Source: Planctomycetota bacterium (GTDB taxonomy: Bacteria > Planctomycetota > Planctomycetia > Isosphaerales > Isosphaeraceae). From it: a DNA stretch of 9,995 nucleotides. The stretch is from positions 1 to 9,995 of the forward strand of contig JAJYCH010000100.1 of the NCBI GenBank assembly GCA_021778575.1. The letters run 5' to 3'. This document shows positions 1 to 5,881 of the stretch, one piece after another (position 1 is the stretch's first letter; every line of letters begins with the position of its first letter). Made by a program: the position numbers and the translations under genes. A model generated the notes under the pieces. That model made no database searches. It had not been told where the DNA came from and saw only the letters and a list, made by a program, of their open reading frames with translations.

Positions 1-1
1 G

Positions 2-1336
2 GCCCATCTCGCCCTCATACCCGACAACCTCAACAAGACCGTCGGCCAGGCCAACCCCACACTCACCGCACACTACACCGGCTTCGTCCTCGGCGAGAAC
101 GCCGCCTCCGCCAGCATCACCGGCACGGCGAATCTGAGCACCACCGCCACCACCGCCAGCACTCCGGGAACCTATCCGATCACCGTCAACAACGCCGGTA
201 ATCTCACCGCCGCCAACTATGACTTCCCCTCCGCAAGCTTCGGCCAGGGAACCCTCACCGTCCAGCAAGGGAGTGTCGCGGGAGTCACAACCGGCACGAC
301 TCTTCAGAACTCGACCTACGGCCAGTCGATCAGCTTCACTGTCACGGTTAACCCTCCCGCAGGCGGCCCAACGCCGGGTGGAAACGTCCAGTTCGTGGTC
401 GATGGCTCAAACCTCGGCTCGCCGGTGACGCTCGTCTCCGGGCAGGCCGCCAGCGTGACCATCGCCAGCCTCGGAGCGGGCAACCACACGGTCATCGCCG
501 ATTACCTGGGCGACTCCAACTACGCCGCGACAAACTCCACCAACTTCACGCAAACCGTCAGCAAGGCCGCGCTGACACTGGTCGTCGATAACCAGACGAT
601 GAACCATTATGACACCGTGCCAACACCGACCTACCATCTGACCGGGTTCGTGCTTGGCGAGAATGCGGTCACGGCAAACGTCAACGTTAACGCGACTATC
701 ACCGACACGGCGACCTCGACCAGCGTGGCGAGCTATTATCCGATCCAGCGGGTCGTCAATAGCTCGAGTGCCGCGAAATATTCGGTCACTTTTGAACAAG
801 ACGGCACCATGACGGTGAAGCCCAAGGTGATGGATGTTCGGGTCGAATATGGCCAGAAATCGATTTCGCTGATCGGCTTGAACCGAGACCTTCCTTTCAC
901 CGACATCAACGCCATCGATGTGATCTTCAGCGACCCGGTTCAGGTGACCCAGTCGATGCTGAGCCTCACCGGAGTGAACGTCCCGTCGTACGCGACGTCC
1001 AATCTTACCTACAACTCCGCGACCAACACCGCAACCTGGACCTTGCCCTCGGCGATCGGGGTCGACCGATTGATGCTGTCGCTCAATGGCGAGACCGCCG
1101 CCCCGCTGTTCGGCAAAGGCCCGAACATTGCCGCCGACCTGTTCAGCACCAGCCTCACCGTCCTCCCTGGAGATGTTGACGGTGACGGCCAGGTATCGGC
1201 TGCCGACGTGGTGACTATTCGCAACCTCGTCGCGACCAATCAATACTCAATCTGGGCTGATATCGACGGGAATGGTACTGTGAACGTGACCGACCTTACC
1301 AAAGACCGCAAACTGATCGGGACTCGCCTGCCTTGA
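2..1336 (+). CDS. Exported MBG/Ig-like repeat protein with C-terminal dockerin (5' end outside window)
   Basis: The frame is open from the first bases and ends at TGA 1334-1336, so 444 residues of a longer protein are visible. The order is: an MBG-type domain (residues about 1-85, with YTGFVLGENA and a GTLTV end); a bacterial Ig-like domain of the Big_3 type (about 88-181, with YGQSISFTV and GAGNHTVIADYLGDSNYA); a second MBG-type domain (about 183-275, LTGFVLGENA again); a beta-rich segment common before planctomycete dockerins; and a type I dockerin (from about residue 390, base 1169). The dockerin has two EF-hand-like loops, GDVDGDGQVSAADVVTIRNL and ADIDGNGTVNVTDL. Such proteins are exported and surface-associated. 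The dockerin should bind calcium and possibly a cohesin-type partner. The internal ATG at 395 lies in the middle of the Ig-like domain and is not the start. The substrate or adhesive role is unknown. Confidence 0.85.
   Translation, partial: AHLALIPDNLNKTVGQANPTLTAHYTGFVLGENAASASITGTANLSTTATTASTPGTYPITVNNAGNLTAANYDFPSASFGQGTLTVQQGSVAGVTTGTTLQNSTYGQSISFTVTVNPPAGGPTPGGNVQFVVDGSNLGSPVTLVSGQAASVTIASLGAGNHTVIADYLGDSNYAATNSTNFTQTVSKAALTLVVDNQTMNHYDTVPTPTYHLTGFVLGENAVTANVNVNATITDTATSTSVASYYPIQRVVNSSSAAKYSVTFEQDGTMTVKPKVMDVRVEYGQKSISLIGLNRDLPFTDINAIDVIFSDPVQVTQSMLSLTGVNVPSYATSNLTYNSATNTATWTLPSAIGVDRLMLSLNGETAAPLFGKGPNIAADLFSTSLTVLPGDVDGDGQVSAADVVTIRNLVATNQYSIWADIDGNGTVNVTDLTKDRKLIGTRLP
1169..1336 (+). 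other. Type I dockerin domain
   Basis: This segment encodes two 12-residue calcium-loop repeats at the extreme C-terminus. The first is D-V-D-G-D-G-Q-V followed by SAADVVTIRNL. The second is D-I-D-G-N-G-T-V followed by NVTDLTKDRKL. The Asp/Asn positions of both loops are intact, so calcium binding is expected. The position at the tail of a repeat protein is the normal one for a dockerin. Confidence 0.85.
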
Positions 1337-1475
1337 CGACCGGTTCCAGGCTTGGAATTCCAGAAAAAGCCAACCCTTGGCCGTGCAATCCTGCCAACGG
1401 ATTGGGAGTGATTGATCGACCCGGCCAACTTCCCCTAGCGAAACTTCATCAGTAGACCAGGAGCGATAGCCCACG

Positions 1476-2108
1476 ATGGTTACCATCCCACGATCACGGC
1501 TAACATTTAGCCTCGTTTTACTTTTCCTCCTCTGGAACGCGACTCCGTCGAGGGCGGGACTCGTCCTCGACCTGATCGTCCAGCCTTCAACGACGCTCCA
1601 GGGGCAATCCGGCTCGTTCGACGTCATCGTCAAGGACGACCCGACCTCGACACAGTCGATTTCCATCGGCGGGTTCTCGGTCTCGTTGACCATCGACGGC
1701 GGACAGGGAATTTCGATCACGGGCATCTCATCAAACACAGGCACGACCTTTATCTTTCCTTCCGCCAACGATCTCGGTCTCTCTTCGAGCTCAACCGCGA
1801 CCTCGGCGTCGGGAAACGATTTCGCCCTCATGGGAGGAACTCTCCTTAACCCCGGCGACGCGTACGGCCTCGTGAACATCACCTACACCGTCGCCTCGAA
1901 CGCGGTGATTGGTGCTCACACGGTCACGCTCCAGGGGATCGGAGGGGCGACATCGCTGTCGGATGCGGGCGGGAACAATCTGAGCTTCACACCCACGAAC
2001 GGCACGATCACCGTCGACGGGTCGAACGCGGTACCTGAACCCGCCTCAATCGTCTCGACCCTCTTCGGCCTCGGTATCTGCCTTGTTTACCGACGACTAC
2101 GGAAGTGA
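1476..2108 (+). CDS. PEP-CTERM sorting-domain protein with cohesin-like beta fold
   Basis: This is a 210-residue exported protein. The N-terminus MVTIPRSRLTFSLVLLFLLW...SRAG is a signal peptide with likely cleavage after SRA near residue 27. The C-terminus (186-210) is a PEP-CTERM sorting signal: VPEPAS, a hydrophobic stretch, then the basic tail YRRLRK. That tail is normally processed by an exosortase-type enzyme. The body is Ser/Thr/Gly-rich and all-beta. Its pattern (G..GSFDVIVKD, GGFSVSLTIDGG, AYGLVNITYTV, and a final NGTITV strand) resembles cohesin-type domains, but this is a pattern match only. ATG 1476 is preceded by AGGAG at 1459-1463, a rather long 12-nt spacing. It follows the dockerin gene by 139 bp on the same strand, so a shared surface role is possible. 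Confidence 0.82.
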   Translation: MVTIPRSRLTFSLVLLFLLWNATPSRAGLVLDLIVQPSTTLQGQSGSFDVIVKDDPTSTQSISIGGFSVSLTIDGGQGISITGISSNTGTTFIFPSANDLGLSSSSTATSASGNDFALMGGTLLNPGDAYGLVNITYTVASNAVIGAHTVTLQGIGGATSLSDAGGNNLSFTPTNGTITVDGSNAVPEPASIVSTLFGLGICLVYRRLRK

Positions 2109-2113
2109 CCTGT

Positions 2114-2129
2114 TGAGGATCGCTCCTCA
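2114..2129 (+). terminator. Hairpin just after the PEP-CTERM gene, possible terminator
   Basis: TGAGGA (2114-2119), loop TCGC, TCCTCA (2124-2129) forms a perfect 6-bp stem five bases after the stop codon. No T-run follows on the plus strand (the next bases are TCAAAAACC), so it is not a standard intrinsic terminator. Position is the main argument. Confidence 0.3.
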
Positions 2130-2261
2130 TCAAAAACCAAGTTCAAGTTTCGCAGATTTGAAGACGTACCGCGATCGATCCGGCGGGTGGAATCCTCGCC
2201 GGCGGACGGTGTCTGAGTCATCTGAGAGCCAGCGATTCGAGGCCGGGGCGGCCCATATTCC

Positions 2262-2671
2262 CCTCGACTGAGAAGCTCGGTGAGTTGGGTAACCCAGGTT
2301 TTTAGCTCACTCTCCTCCGGCAATAGTGGCTCGGTTTTCTCTTCGTAGCTGACCCACCTCAAGGTCGTCAGCATGTCGGCGAACGACGGTTCCTTCTTTC
2401 GGCTGTACCAAGGGCGAGTCGGAAATCGGACGAACTCATGGCCGACCCGATCGAACCACGTCACCACCACACTCTCCATGAAGAACACCATCGGCGCGGT
2501 TCGCTCGACGGCCTTGGACACTCGGTTGGCCTGCTCACCCAGTCCCATAAGTTGCTTGCTGTTTTCAAATGTACACTCGATCGACCATCGGCCGGCGCAG
2601 GTCGAAAGAATCTGTCACACGTCCCAGTCGAGCTTGGTGCAGTAGAACATCTGGTCGGGCCGGCCACCCTC
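2262..2671 (-). pseudogene. C-terminal relic of a DDE (DDE_5/IS701-like) transposase
   Basis: Read on the minus strand from 2671, one frame gives EGGRPDQMFYCTKLDWDV, an in-frame TGA (2617-2615), then QILSTCAGRWSIECTFENSK, QLMGLGEQANR, KAVERTAPMVFFMES, PWYSRKKEPSFADMLTTLRW and LPEESELKTWVTQLTELLSR. The RWSIE...F...K..LG stretch carries the last catalytic Glu of DDE transposases, and PSFADMLTTLR is typical of planctomycete elements of this kind. Recognisable homology ends near 2262, although the frame stays open to 2087. The N-terminal half, with the two catalytic Asp, is absent. The 5' break coincides with the CTAG bordering the IS1182-family copy. The nonsense codon and truncation make it non-functional. 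The family assignment (IS701 or an IS4 relative) is from memory of the motif and is less certain than the class. Confidence 0.75.
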
Positions 2672-2675
2672 CTAG
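2672..2675. repeat. CTAG flank, left target-site copy
   Basis: CTAG lies immediately outside the left inverted repeat of the IS1182-family copy and matches the CTAG at 3903-3906. A 4-bp palindromic target is plausible for this family. Four bases alone are weak evidence, and the support comes from the coincident inverted repeats. Confidence 0.5.
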
Positions 2676-3902
2676 GAGTTCGTCCGAATAACGCTCCAGG
2701 GCTGCTGGCGCCGGTTCTTTTCTGGCTTGGACTTGCCCAGTGGCATCCTTTAGCGTCCAAAACCCTTCTGAAATCGACTGGGAAGGTCCCAGACGGCTCG
2801 CCGCGAGCTCATTTCGGGGTGATTGCAAGCCGGAATCAACCCGCCATTACCACTCTCTGATCATTCCGCCACAGCTTCAACAAATTGTGCACCTTCGCCA
2901 GCAGTCGCCACTCGCCTCGCATCGACGATAGGCCCCTCATCGAAAACTGGCGGAAACCCAGCACCTGCTTCAACTGCCCGAAGATCGGCTCGATCATCCC
3001 CTTTCGCTGCGCATACAGCTCCCGACCCTGACTCGGGATCGGTGAAGTTGATCTGATCCTTGGGGCCGGGAACGGCCTCGGCCGGTGGCGTTTTGGGCGG
3101 TGATTTCCCCTTCGGCCTGGCGCCGAGCCGCTTCCTCGGAGGCCTCGCTCCGAGCTCGTTCTTCCAGCAGTTCCTTGGCCTGCTGGATCTTCGCCAGGCG
3201 GCTCTGACGACGAGCCAGTTCGTCGGGAAGTTCGTCTCCTTGACGGTGGGGGCCGTGCTCGGAATCCTCGGCGTTGTCGGTGGCCTCGGCGTCGGCAAGG
3301 AGTTTGGCGATCTCGGCCTTGAGCCGGGCTTCTTCGGCCTTCATTCATTTTCAGATCATATCTTTATATCTGTATGCATTAGCCTTGACCTTGGTGCCGT
3401 CGAGGGCGATGGTGCCGACCCTGGCCAGGCCGGCCAGGGCACAGAGTTTGAGGAACTCGACGAAGAGGGCTTCGAGGCGAGCCAGGTGGATCTTGCGGAA
3501 GTCGCTGATGGTGCGGAAGTCGGGAGCATCCTCACCGACGATGACGCGGCAGGCGACGTCGATCTGGCACCGCCGCATGATCTTCCTTGAGGATCGAGTG
3601 CCCGTGGCATAGCAGTACAAAAGGAGAGCGACCATCATCCTGGGATGGAATGGCGGCTGTCCGCGAAGCTCGCGTTCGTAGTGGGCGAGGATCGGGGAGA
3701 GGTCGAGGGTGGCGACGGTATCGAGGAGGAAGTAGACGAGGTCGCCCTCGGGTAGCCAGTCGTGAGGCGATGGCGGGAAGAGGTAGCTCTGGTCATTGGA
3801 CCAATCGCGAAACGACTTGTTCATGCCACCCTGAGTCAATTTCGAGAAGCGTCTGGGGATTATTCGAAAGTCAGGGCTGAAAGGCAATACTCGGACAAGC
3901 TC
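2676..3902 (-). mobile_element. IS1182-family insertion sequence, internally deleted
   Basis: The ends are imperfect inverted repeats. The left end read inward on the plus strand is GAGTTCGTCCGAATAACGC (2676-2694). The right end read inward on the minus strand is GAGCTTGTCCGAGTATTGC (3902-3884). They match at 14 of 19 positions, and most differences are transitions. Both ends are bordered by CTAG (2672-2675 and 3903-3906), which would be a 4-bp target duplication. The transposase relic inside runs right to left. The copy is 1227 bp; a full IS1182 element is usually 1.5-1.9 kb, which fits the missing catalytic core. The sequence right of 3906 does not continue the transposase relic found left of 2672. 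That host gene was therefore already broken, or a later rearrangement occurred. Confidence 0.7.
2836..3824 (-). pseudogene. IS1182-family transposase relic (stops, frameshift and core deletion)
   Basis: Translation from ATG 3824-3822 gives MNKSFRDWSNDQSYLFPPSP, then GQPPFHPRMMVALLLYCYAT, DFRTISDFRKIHL and IALDGTKVKANAYRYKDMI. This is the standard IS1182 N-terminus including the first catalytic Asp (LDGTK). Two in-frame TGA codons follow (3353-3351 and 3347-3345). The same frame resumes with MKAEEARLKAEIAKLLADAE and the charged helix GDELPDELARRQSRLAKIQQ. An extra G in the CCCC run at 3107-3110 (plus strand) shifts the frame to KSPPKTPPAEAVPGPKDQINFTDPES. Near 3025-3034 the text jumps to GRELYAQRKGMIEPIFGQLK and GEWRLLAKVHNLLKLWR, the C-terminal block with the catalytic Glu. 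About 180 core residues, including the second Asp, are missing. The ATG at 3824 matches family N-termini better than the upstream in-frame ATG at 3887. Confidence 0.85.
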
Positions 3903-3906
3903 CTAG
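3903..3906. repeat. CTAG flank, right target-site copy
   Basis: This is the partner of the CTAG at 2672-2675, directly outside the right inverted repeat of the IS1182-family copy. The uncertainty is the same. Confidence 0.5.
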
Positions 3907-4130
3907 AATCGACCTAAGTCGTTATCCAGTCTCAGTCGGGACGACTGGACACCGTTAGAACTTTTTACCAGAGGCATCAGAGCGTTGACATTGCACTTAT
4001 CCATCGGTGACATCGCGTTCATCACGGCTCTGGTTTCCGCATAACACTCACTCACTTGCTTGCGCGGTCGAGTGCCATTCCCGTGATTTCAGTTACTCAC
4101 GGGCGGAGGCAGAGCTTCCGAATTTCCTTG
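3907..4130. other. Intergenic DNA between the IS relic and the marR promoter
   Basis: I see no gene here. A small perfect hairpin, CAGTCG-GGA-CGACTG, sits at 3933-3947, but no T-run follows directly, so I do not call a terminator. A TTGACA at 3985-3990 lacks a convincing -10 box at the right distance. Confidence 0.5.
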
Positions 4131-4159
4131 TTGACACCGCCTCGGCTCGCCGATACAGT
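4131..4159 (+). promoter_or_regulatory. Sigma70-type promoter of the marR-DUF1398 unit
   Basis: A consensus -35 box TTGACA (4131-4136) is followed by a 17-bp spacer and TACAGT (4154-4159), which matches TATAAT at four of six positions. The predicted transcription start is about 4166, giving a 5' leader of about 20 nt with a strong ribosome site. The -10 box overlaps the palindrome at 4157-4172, so repressor binding there would block polymerase. Confidence 0.6.
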
Positions 4160-4172
4160 TTCCTAGGAAACT
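4157..4172. promoter_or_regulatory. Perfect 16-bp palindrome, likely MarR operator
   Basis: AGTTTCCTAGGAAACT is an exact palindrome. It overlaps the -10 box and the predicted start of transcription and lies 12 bases before the start codon of a MarR-family gene. MarR dimers bind palindromes of this length and typically repress their own promoter. Autoregulation is inferred from the geometry. Confidence 0.7.
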
Positions 4173-4184
4173 ATTGGAGGAAGA

Positions 4185-4646
4185 ATGGCTCTGAAGAAGC
4201 CGACAAGCACACTGGAAGACCATACGGGATACTGGCTGCGGTATGTCTCCAACCACGTATCACACGCCTTCGCACGGAAGGTCGAGGCTGAAGGGGTTAC
4301 GGTTGCGGAGTGGGTCATCCTGCGCGAGATGCTTGACACAGGAGCGGCAAATCCCAGTCTGCTTGCAGACAAAGTGGGTTTGACGCGAGGGGCGGTTTCC
4401 AAGCTTGTCGAACGACTTGCCCGAAAGAAGCTGGCGGTACGTTCGTCTTCGGAAGGCGACCGGCGCTATCAGACCGTTGAACTCACAGCGGCAGGAAAGC
4501 GGCTCGTGCCAGTCTTGGCTCAGCTTGCCGACGAGAATGATCGCGAATTCTTCGGGCATTTGAAGCCAATTGAGAGAACCAAGCTGGAGAACCTGCTTCG
4601 AGACATTGTCCGTCGGCACGGTTGGAAAGATTTGCCAGTTGATTGA
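4185..4646 (+). CDS. MarR-family winged-helix transcriptional regulator
   Basis: This 153-residue protein has the usual length and layout of MarR repressors. N-terminal helices (about 8-35) form part of the dimer interface. A winged helix-turn-helix spans about 39-101: the helix VTVAEWVILREML, the recognition helix TRGAVSKLVERLARK (67-81), and the wing SSSEGDRRYQTVELT (87-101) with the conserved DRR. C-terminal helices (102-147) complete the dimer interface. The start is fixed by GGAGGA (4176-4181) four bases before ATG 4185. It contains no cysteine, so an OhrR-like peroxide sensor is unlikely and a small-molecule ligand is more plausible. It lies 31 bp before a DUF1398 gene on the same strand, probably one operon. 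The palindrome over its promoter suggests autorepression. The ligand is unknown. Confidence 0.92.
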   Translation: MALKKPTSTLEDHTGYWLRYVSNHVSHAFARKVEAEGVTVAEWVILREMLDTGAANPSLLADKVGLTRGAVSKLVERLARKKLAVRSSSEGDRRYQTVELTAAGKRLVPVLAQLADENDREFFGHLKPIERTKLENLLRDIVRRHGWKDLPVD

Positions 4647-4677
4647 ATCCGTAATCACGAACCACAAAGGAGAAATT

Positions 4678-5097
4678 ATGAAGGCAGAACAAACACAGGT
4701 TATTCAAGGGTGCGCACGAGGTGCGTTGACCGGAGAGATGGCCTTTCCTGAAATCGTCGGCAGGCTCGCTCAAATCGGCGTAGAGCGGTATCACGCAGAC
4801 TACAGCCGTCAGGAAATCACCTATTATCTCCCGGATGGCGACTCGCTGGTTGTCGCCACGCTCCATCCGTCTCACGCAACGGCTACGGATTTTTCAGCAT
4901 CGGCTGTTGAAGCCGCCGTTCGCCAGAGTCAGCGGAACGAGCATACCTATCTGGACTTCATTCGCAAGACGATGGCCGCAGGCTGCGTGGGCTACTTTGT
5001 CCAGATCACCGGTCGTCGCGTCATTTATTTCGGACGCAACGGAGAACCGCATGTGGAGCATTTCCCGCCAGCACCGGTCAACACGACCGCAACGTGA
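4678..5097 (+). CDS. DUF1398 (YbcV-like) protein
   Basis: This 139-residue protein matches the DUF1398 pattern. An N-terminal helix is followed by FPEIVGRLAQIGVERYHADY, ITYYLPDGDS, the FSASAVEAAVRQSQR helix, and the strongly conserved AAGCVGYFVQITGRRVIYFG and GEPHVEHFP. The family includes E. coli YbcV; its biochemical role is not established. I see no signal peptide or membrane segment, so it is probably cytoplasmic. ATG 4678 is preferred over upstream in-frame starts because AAGGAG (4667-4672) sits five bases before it and the family begins here. With the MarR gene 31 bp upstream it forms a likely two-gene unit in which the regulator controls this gene through the palindrome at 4157-4172. 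The DNA is slightly less GC-rich than the surface-protein genes. Confidence 0.85.
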   Translation: MKAEQTQVIQGCARGALTGEMAFPEIVGRLAQIGVERYHADYSRQEITYYLPDGDSLVVATLHPSHATATDFSASAVEAAVRQSQRNEHTYLDFIRKTMAAGCVGYFVQITGRRVIYFGRNGEPHVEHFPPAPVNTTAT

Positions 5098-5120
5098 ATC
5101 CAATGCCACTGCAATGTAAA

Positions 5121-5162
<42 letters not shown>

Positions 5163-5466
5163 GCGAGAGGTCTGGTGCGACGTAAGTTTTTTGTGGGCAG
5201 GGAATTAATGGCTATTTTACAGCGGCAGGAGGTTTCCAACGATTCAAGCAATTTCCCGTGGTTTTCGAGGGTTTGTCAGGGTTTTAGTTCGGCAAAATTA
5301 AAATAGAAAAAAACATATTTTTATTTCTTTATTTATTGCACGAATCCTGAGCGCTGACCAGAATGAGGTTCGGAGTAGATGGCCAAAAAAGGTGGCCACG
5401 GGATCTGGAAATCCCGGTTTCGCTGGGTTACAATTCAATTCAGGGTGGCTCAAGCCGTCGCCCGGC
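5163..5466. other. Gene-free, AT-rich segment with inverted repeats
   Basis: I see no coding potential here. Bases 5293-5338 contain only five G or C in 46, in sharp contrast to the GC-rich surroundings. Further right, GGCCA (5381-5385) can pair with TGGCC (5393-5397) around an A-rich loop, and CGGGAT (5399-5404) pairs with ATCCCG (5411-5416) around CTGGAA. This could be an integrative-element end or an integron leader. No integrase gene is visible. Confidence 0.45.
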
Positions 5467-5526
5467 GTTAGACAGAATTCTCAATCGTGTTAGGCAGAAT
5501 GATTTCTGCTTAAGCAATGGTTAGGC
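5467..5526 (+). other. attI-like region with three GTTRRRY cores
   Basis: GTTAGAC (5467-5473), GTTAGGC (5489-5495) and GTTAGGC (5520-5526) all fit the integron core consensus GTTRRRY and point the same way. The first two share the longer form GTTAG(A/G)CAGAAT. GCAGAA (5494-5499) pairs with TTCTGC (5504-5509). No RYYYAAC partner lies upstream, so this is not the end of a normal attC. Known attI sites combine a crossover GTTRRRY with extra integrase-binding direct repeats, which this resembles. The third core is the left crossover (G5520|T5521) of the cassette. Confidence 0.45.
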
Positions 5527-5875
5527 GGCGGAGTCGAACCGATGACGCTACGTCGCGACCTGTCGCAGGACGAGATGCTCGCCCTCGTCGATCGCATCAG
5601 CCGAGCCGATGGGACCGAGGAAGAGGCTTACGCGGACGTGGAGTTGTTCATCGCCAACTGCAAGCACCCGGACGGGAGCGACCTCATCTTCTGGCCGAAC
5701 GGCTTTCCTCACGACCCAAGCAAGCCGGAGCCGACCGTGGAGCAGATCGTCGAGCGGGCCATGAGCGGCGACGGCTGACCGCCTAACCTCGCGCTGCAGC
5801 GGACCCCGCACCGCCGCGACGCTTACTGTGTTATCATGCCGCATCTCGGCGGTGCGGGTCCGCTGAGCTTTGTTG
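5521..5875 (+). mobile_element. Integron gene cassette (355 bp) with immunity gene
   Basis: The cassette runs from the T after G5520 in GTTAGGC to G5875 in the matching GTTAGGC, the standard integron crossover points. It contains one short gene (5542-5778), 21 bases inside the left edge, and an attC that starts two bases after the stop codon. This tight packing is characteristic of integron cassettes. No intI gene and no second cassette are visible, so it is a solitary cassette here, either at an array edge or stranded. Confidence 0.8.
5542..5778 (+). CDS. Colicin/pyocin immunity-like protein (Im7/Im9 family)
   Basis: This 78-residue protein has the length and core motif of nuclease-colicin immunity proteins. 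The helix LALVDRISRADGTEEEAYADVELF (about 13-36) corresponds to family helices I and II. HPDGSDLIFWP (42-52) matches HPSGSDLIYYP of Im9, the region that contacts the colicin DNase. The two hot-spot tyrosines are replaced by Phe50-Trp51. The tail TVEQIVERAMSGDG is shorter than the family's VKQWRAANGKSGFK. Such proteins bind and neutralise an HNH or related nuclease toxin domain. No toxin gene is adjacent, so it would act as an orphan immunity protein. ATG 5542 is preceded by GGAG (5530-5533), eight bases away. The gene fills an integron cassette, and expression probably depends on an outside promoter. Confidence 0.8.
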   Translation: MTLRRDLSQDEMLALVDRISRADGTEEEAYADVELFIANCKHPDGSDLIFWPNGFPHDPSKPEPTVEQIVERAMSGDG

Positions 5876-5881
5876 TTAGGC
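5781..5881 (+). repeat. Integron attC recombination site
   Basis: R'' is GCCTAAC (5781-5787) and R' is GTTAGGC (5875-5881), exact complements. The inner arms are 5793-5816 and 5847-5868. They pair as GCT/AGC, CAGCGGACCC/GGGTCCGCTG and GCACCGCCG/CGGCGGTGC, giving 22 base pairs interrupted only by extrahelical G5796 and C5807 on the left arm. Unpaired spacers of 5 and 6 nt separate the R and L boxes, and a 30-nt terminal loop spans 5817-5846. Matching R boxes, an unpaired spacer, extrahelical bases on one arm and a variable loop are the recognition features of attC hairpins used by IntI. Confidence 0.88.

Noticed and set aside
407..1243. 278-codon minus-strand open frame opposite the dockerin protein
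   Set aside because: The plus-strand frame has recognisable MBG, Ig-like and dockerin domains. The antisense frame is Arg/His/Gly-rich with no known motif.
1344..1362. TTCCA-GGCT-TGGAA hairpin after the dockerin gene
   Set aside because: A five-pair stem with no T-run is too weak for a terminator call. The overlapping TGGAATTCCA palindrome is short enough to be chance.
2787..3858. CCCAGACG / CGTCTGGG inverted octamers as the IS1182 ends
   Set aside because: The longer GAGYTYGTCCGARTA repeats farther out, with CTAG on both sides, explain the element borders better.
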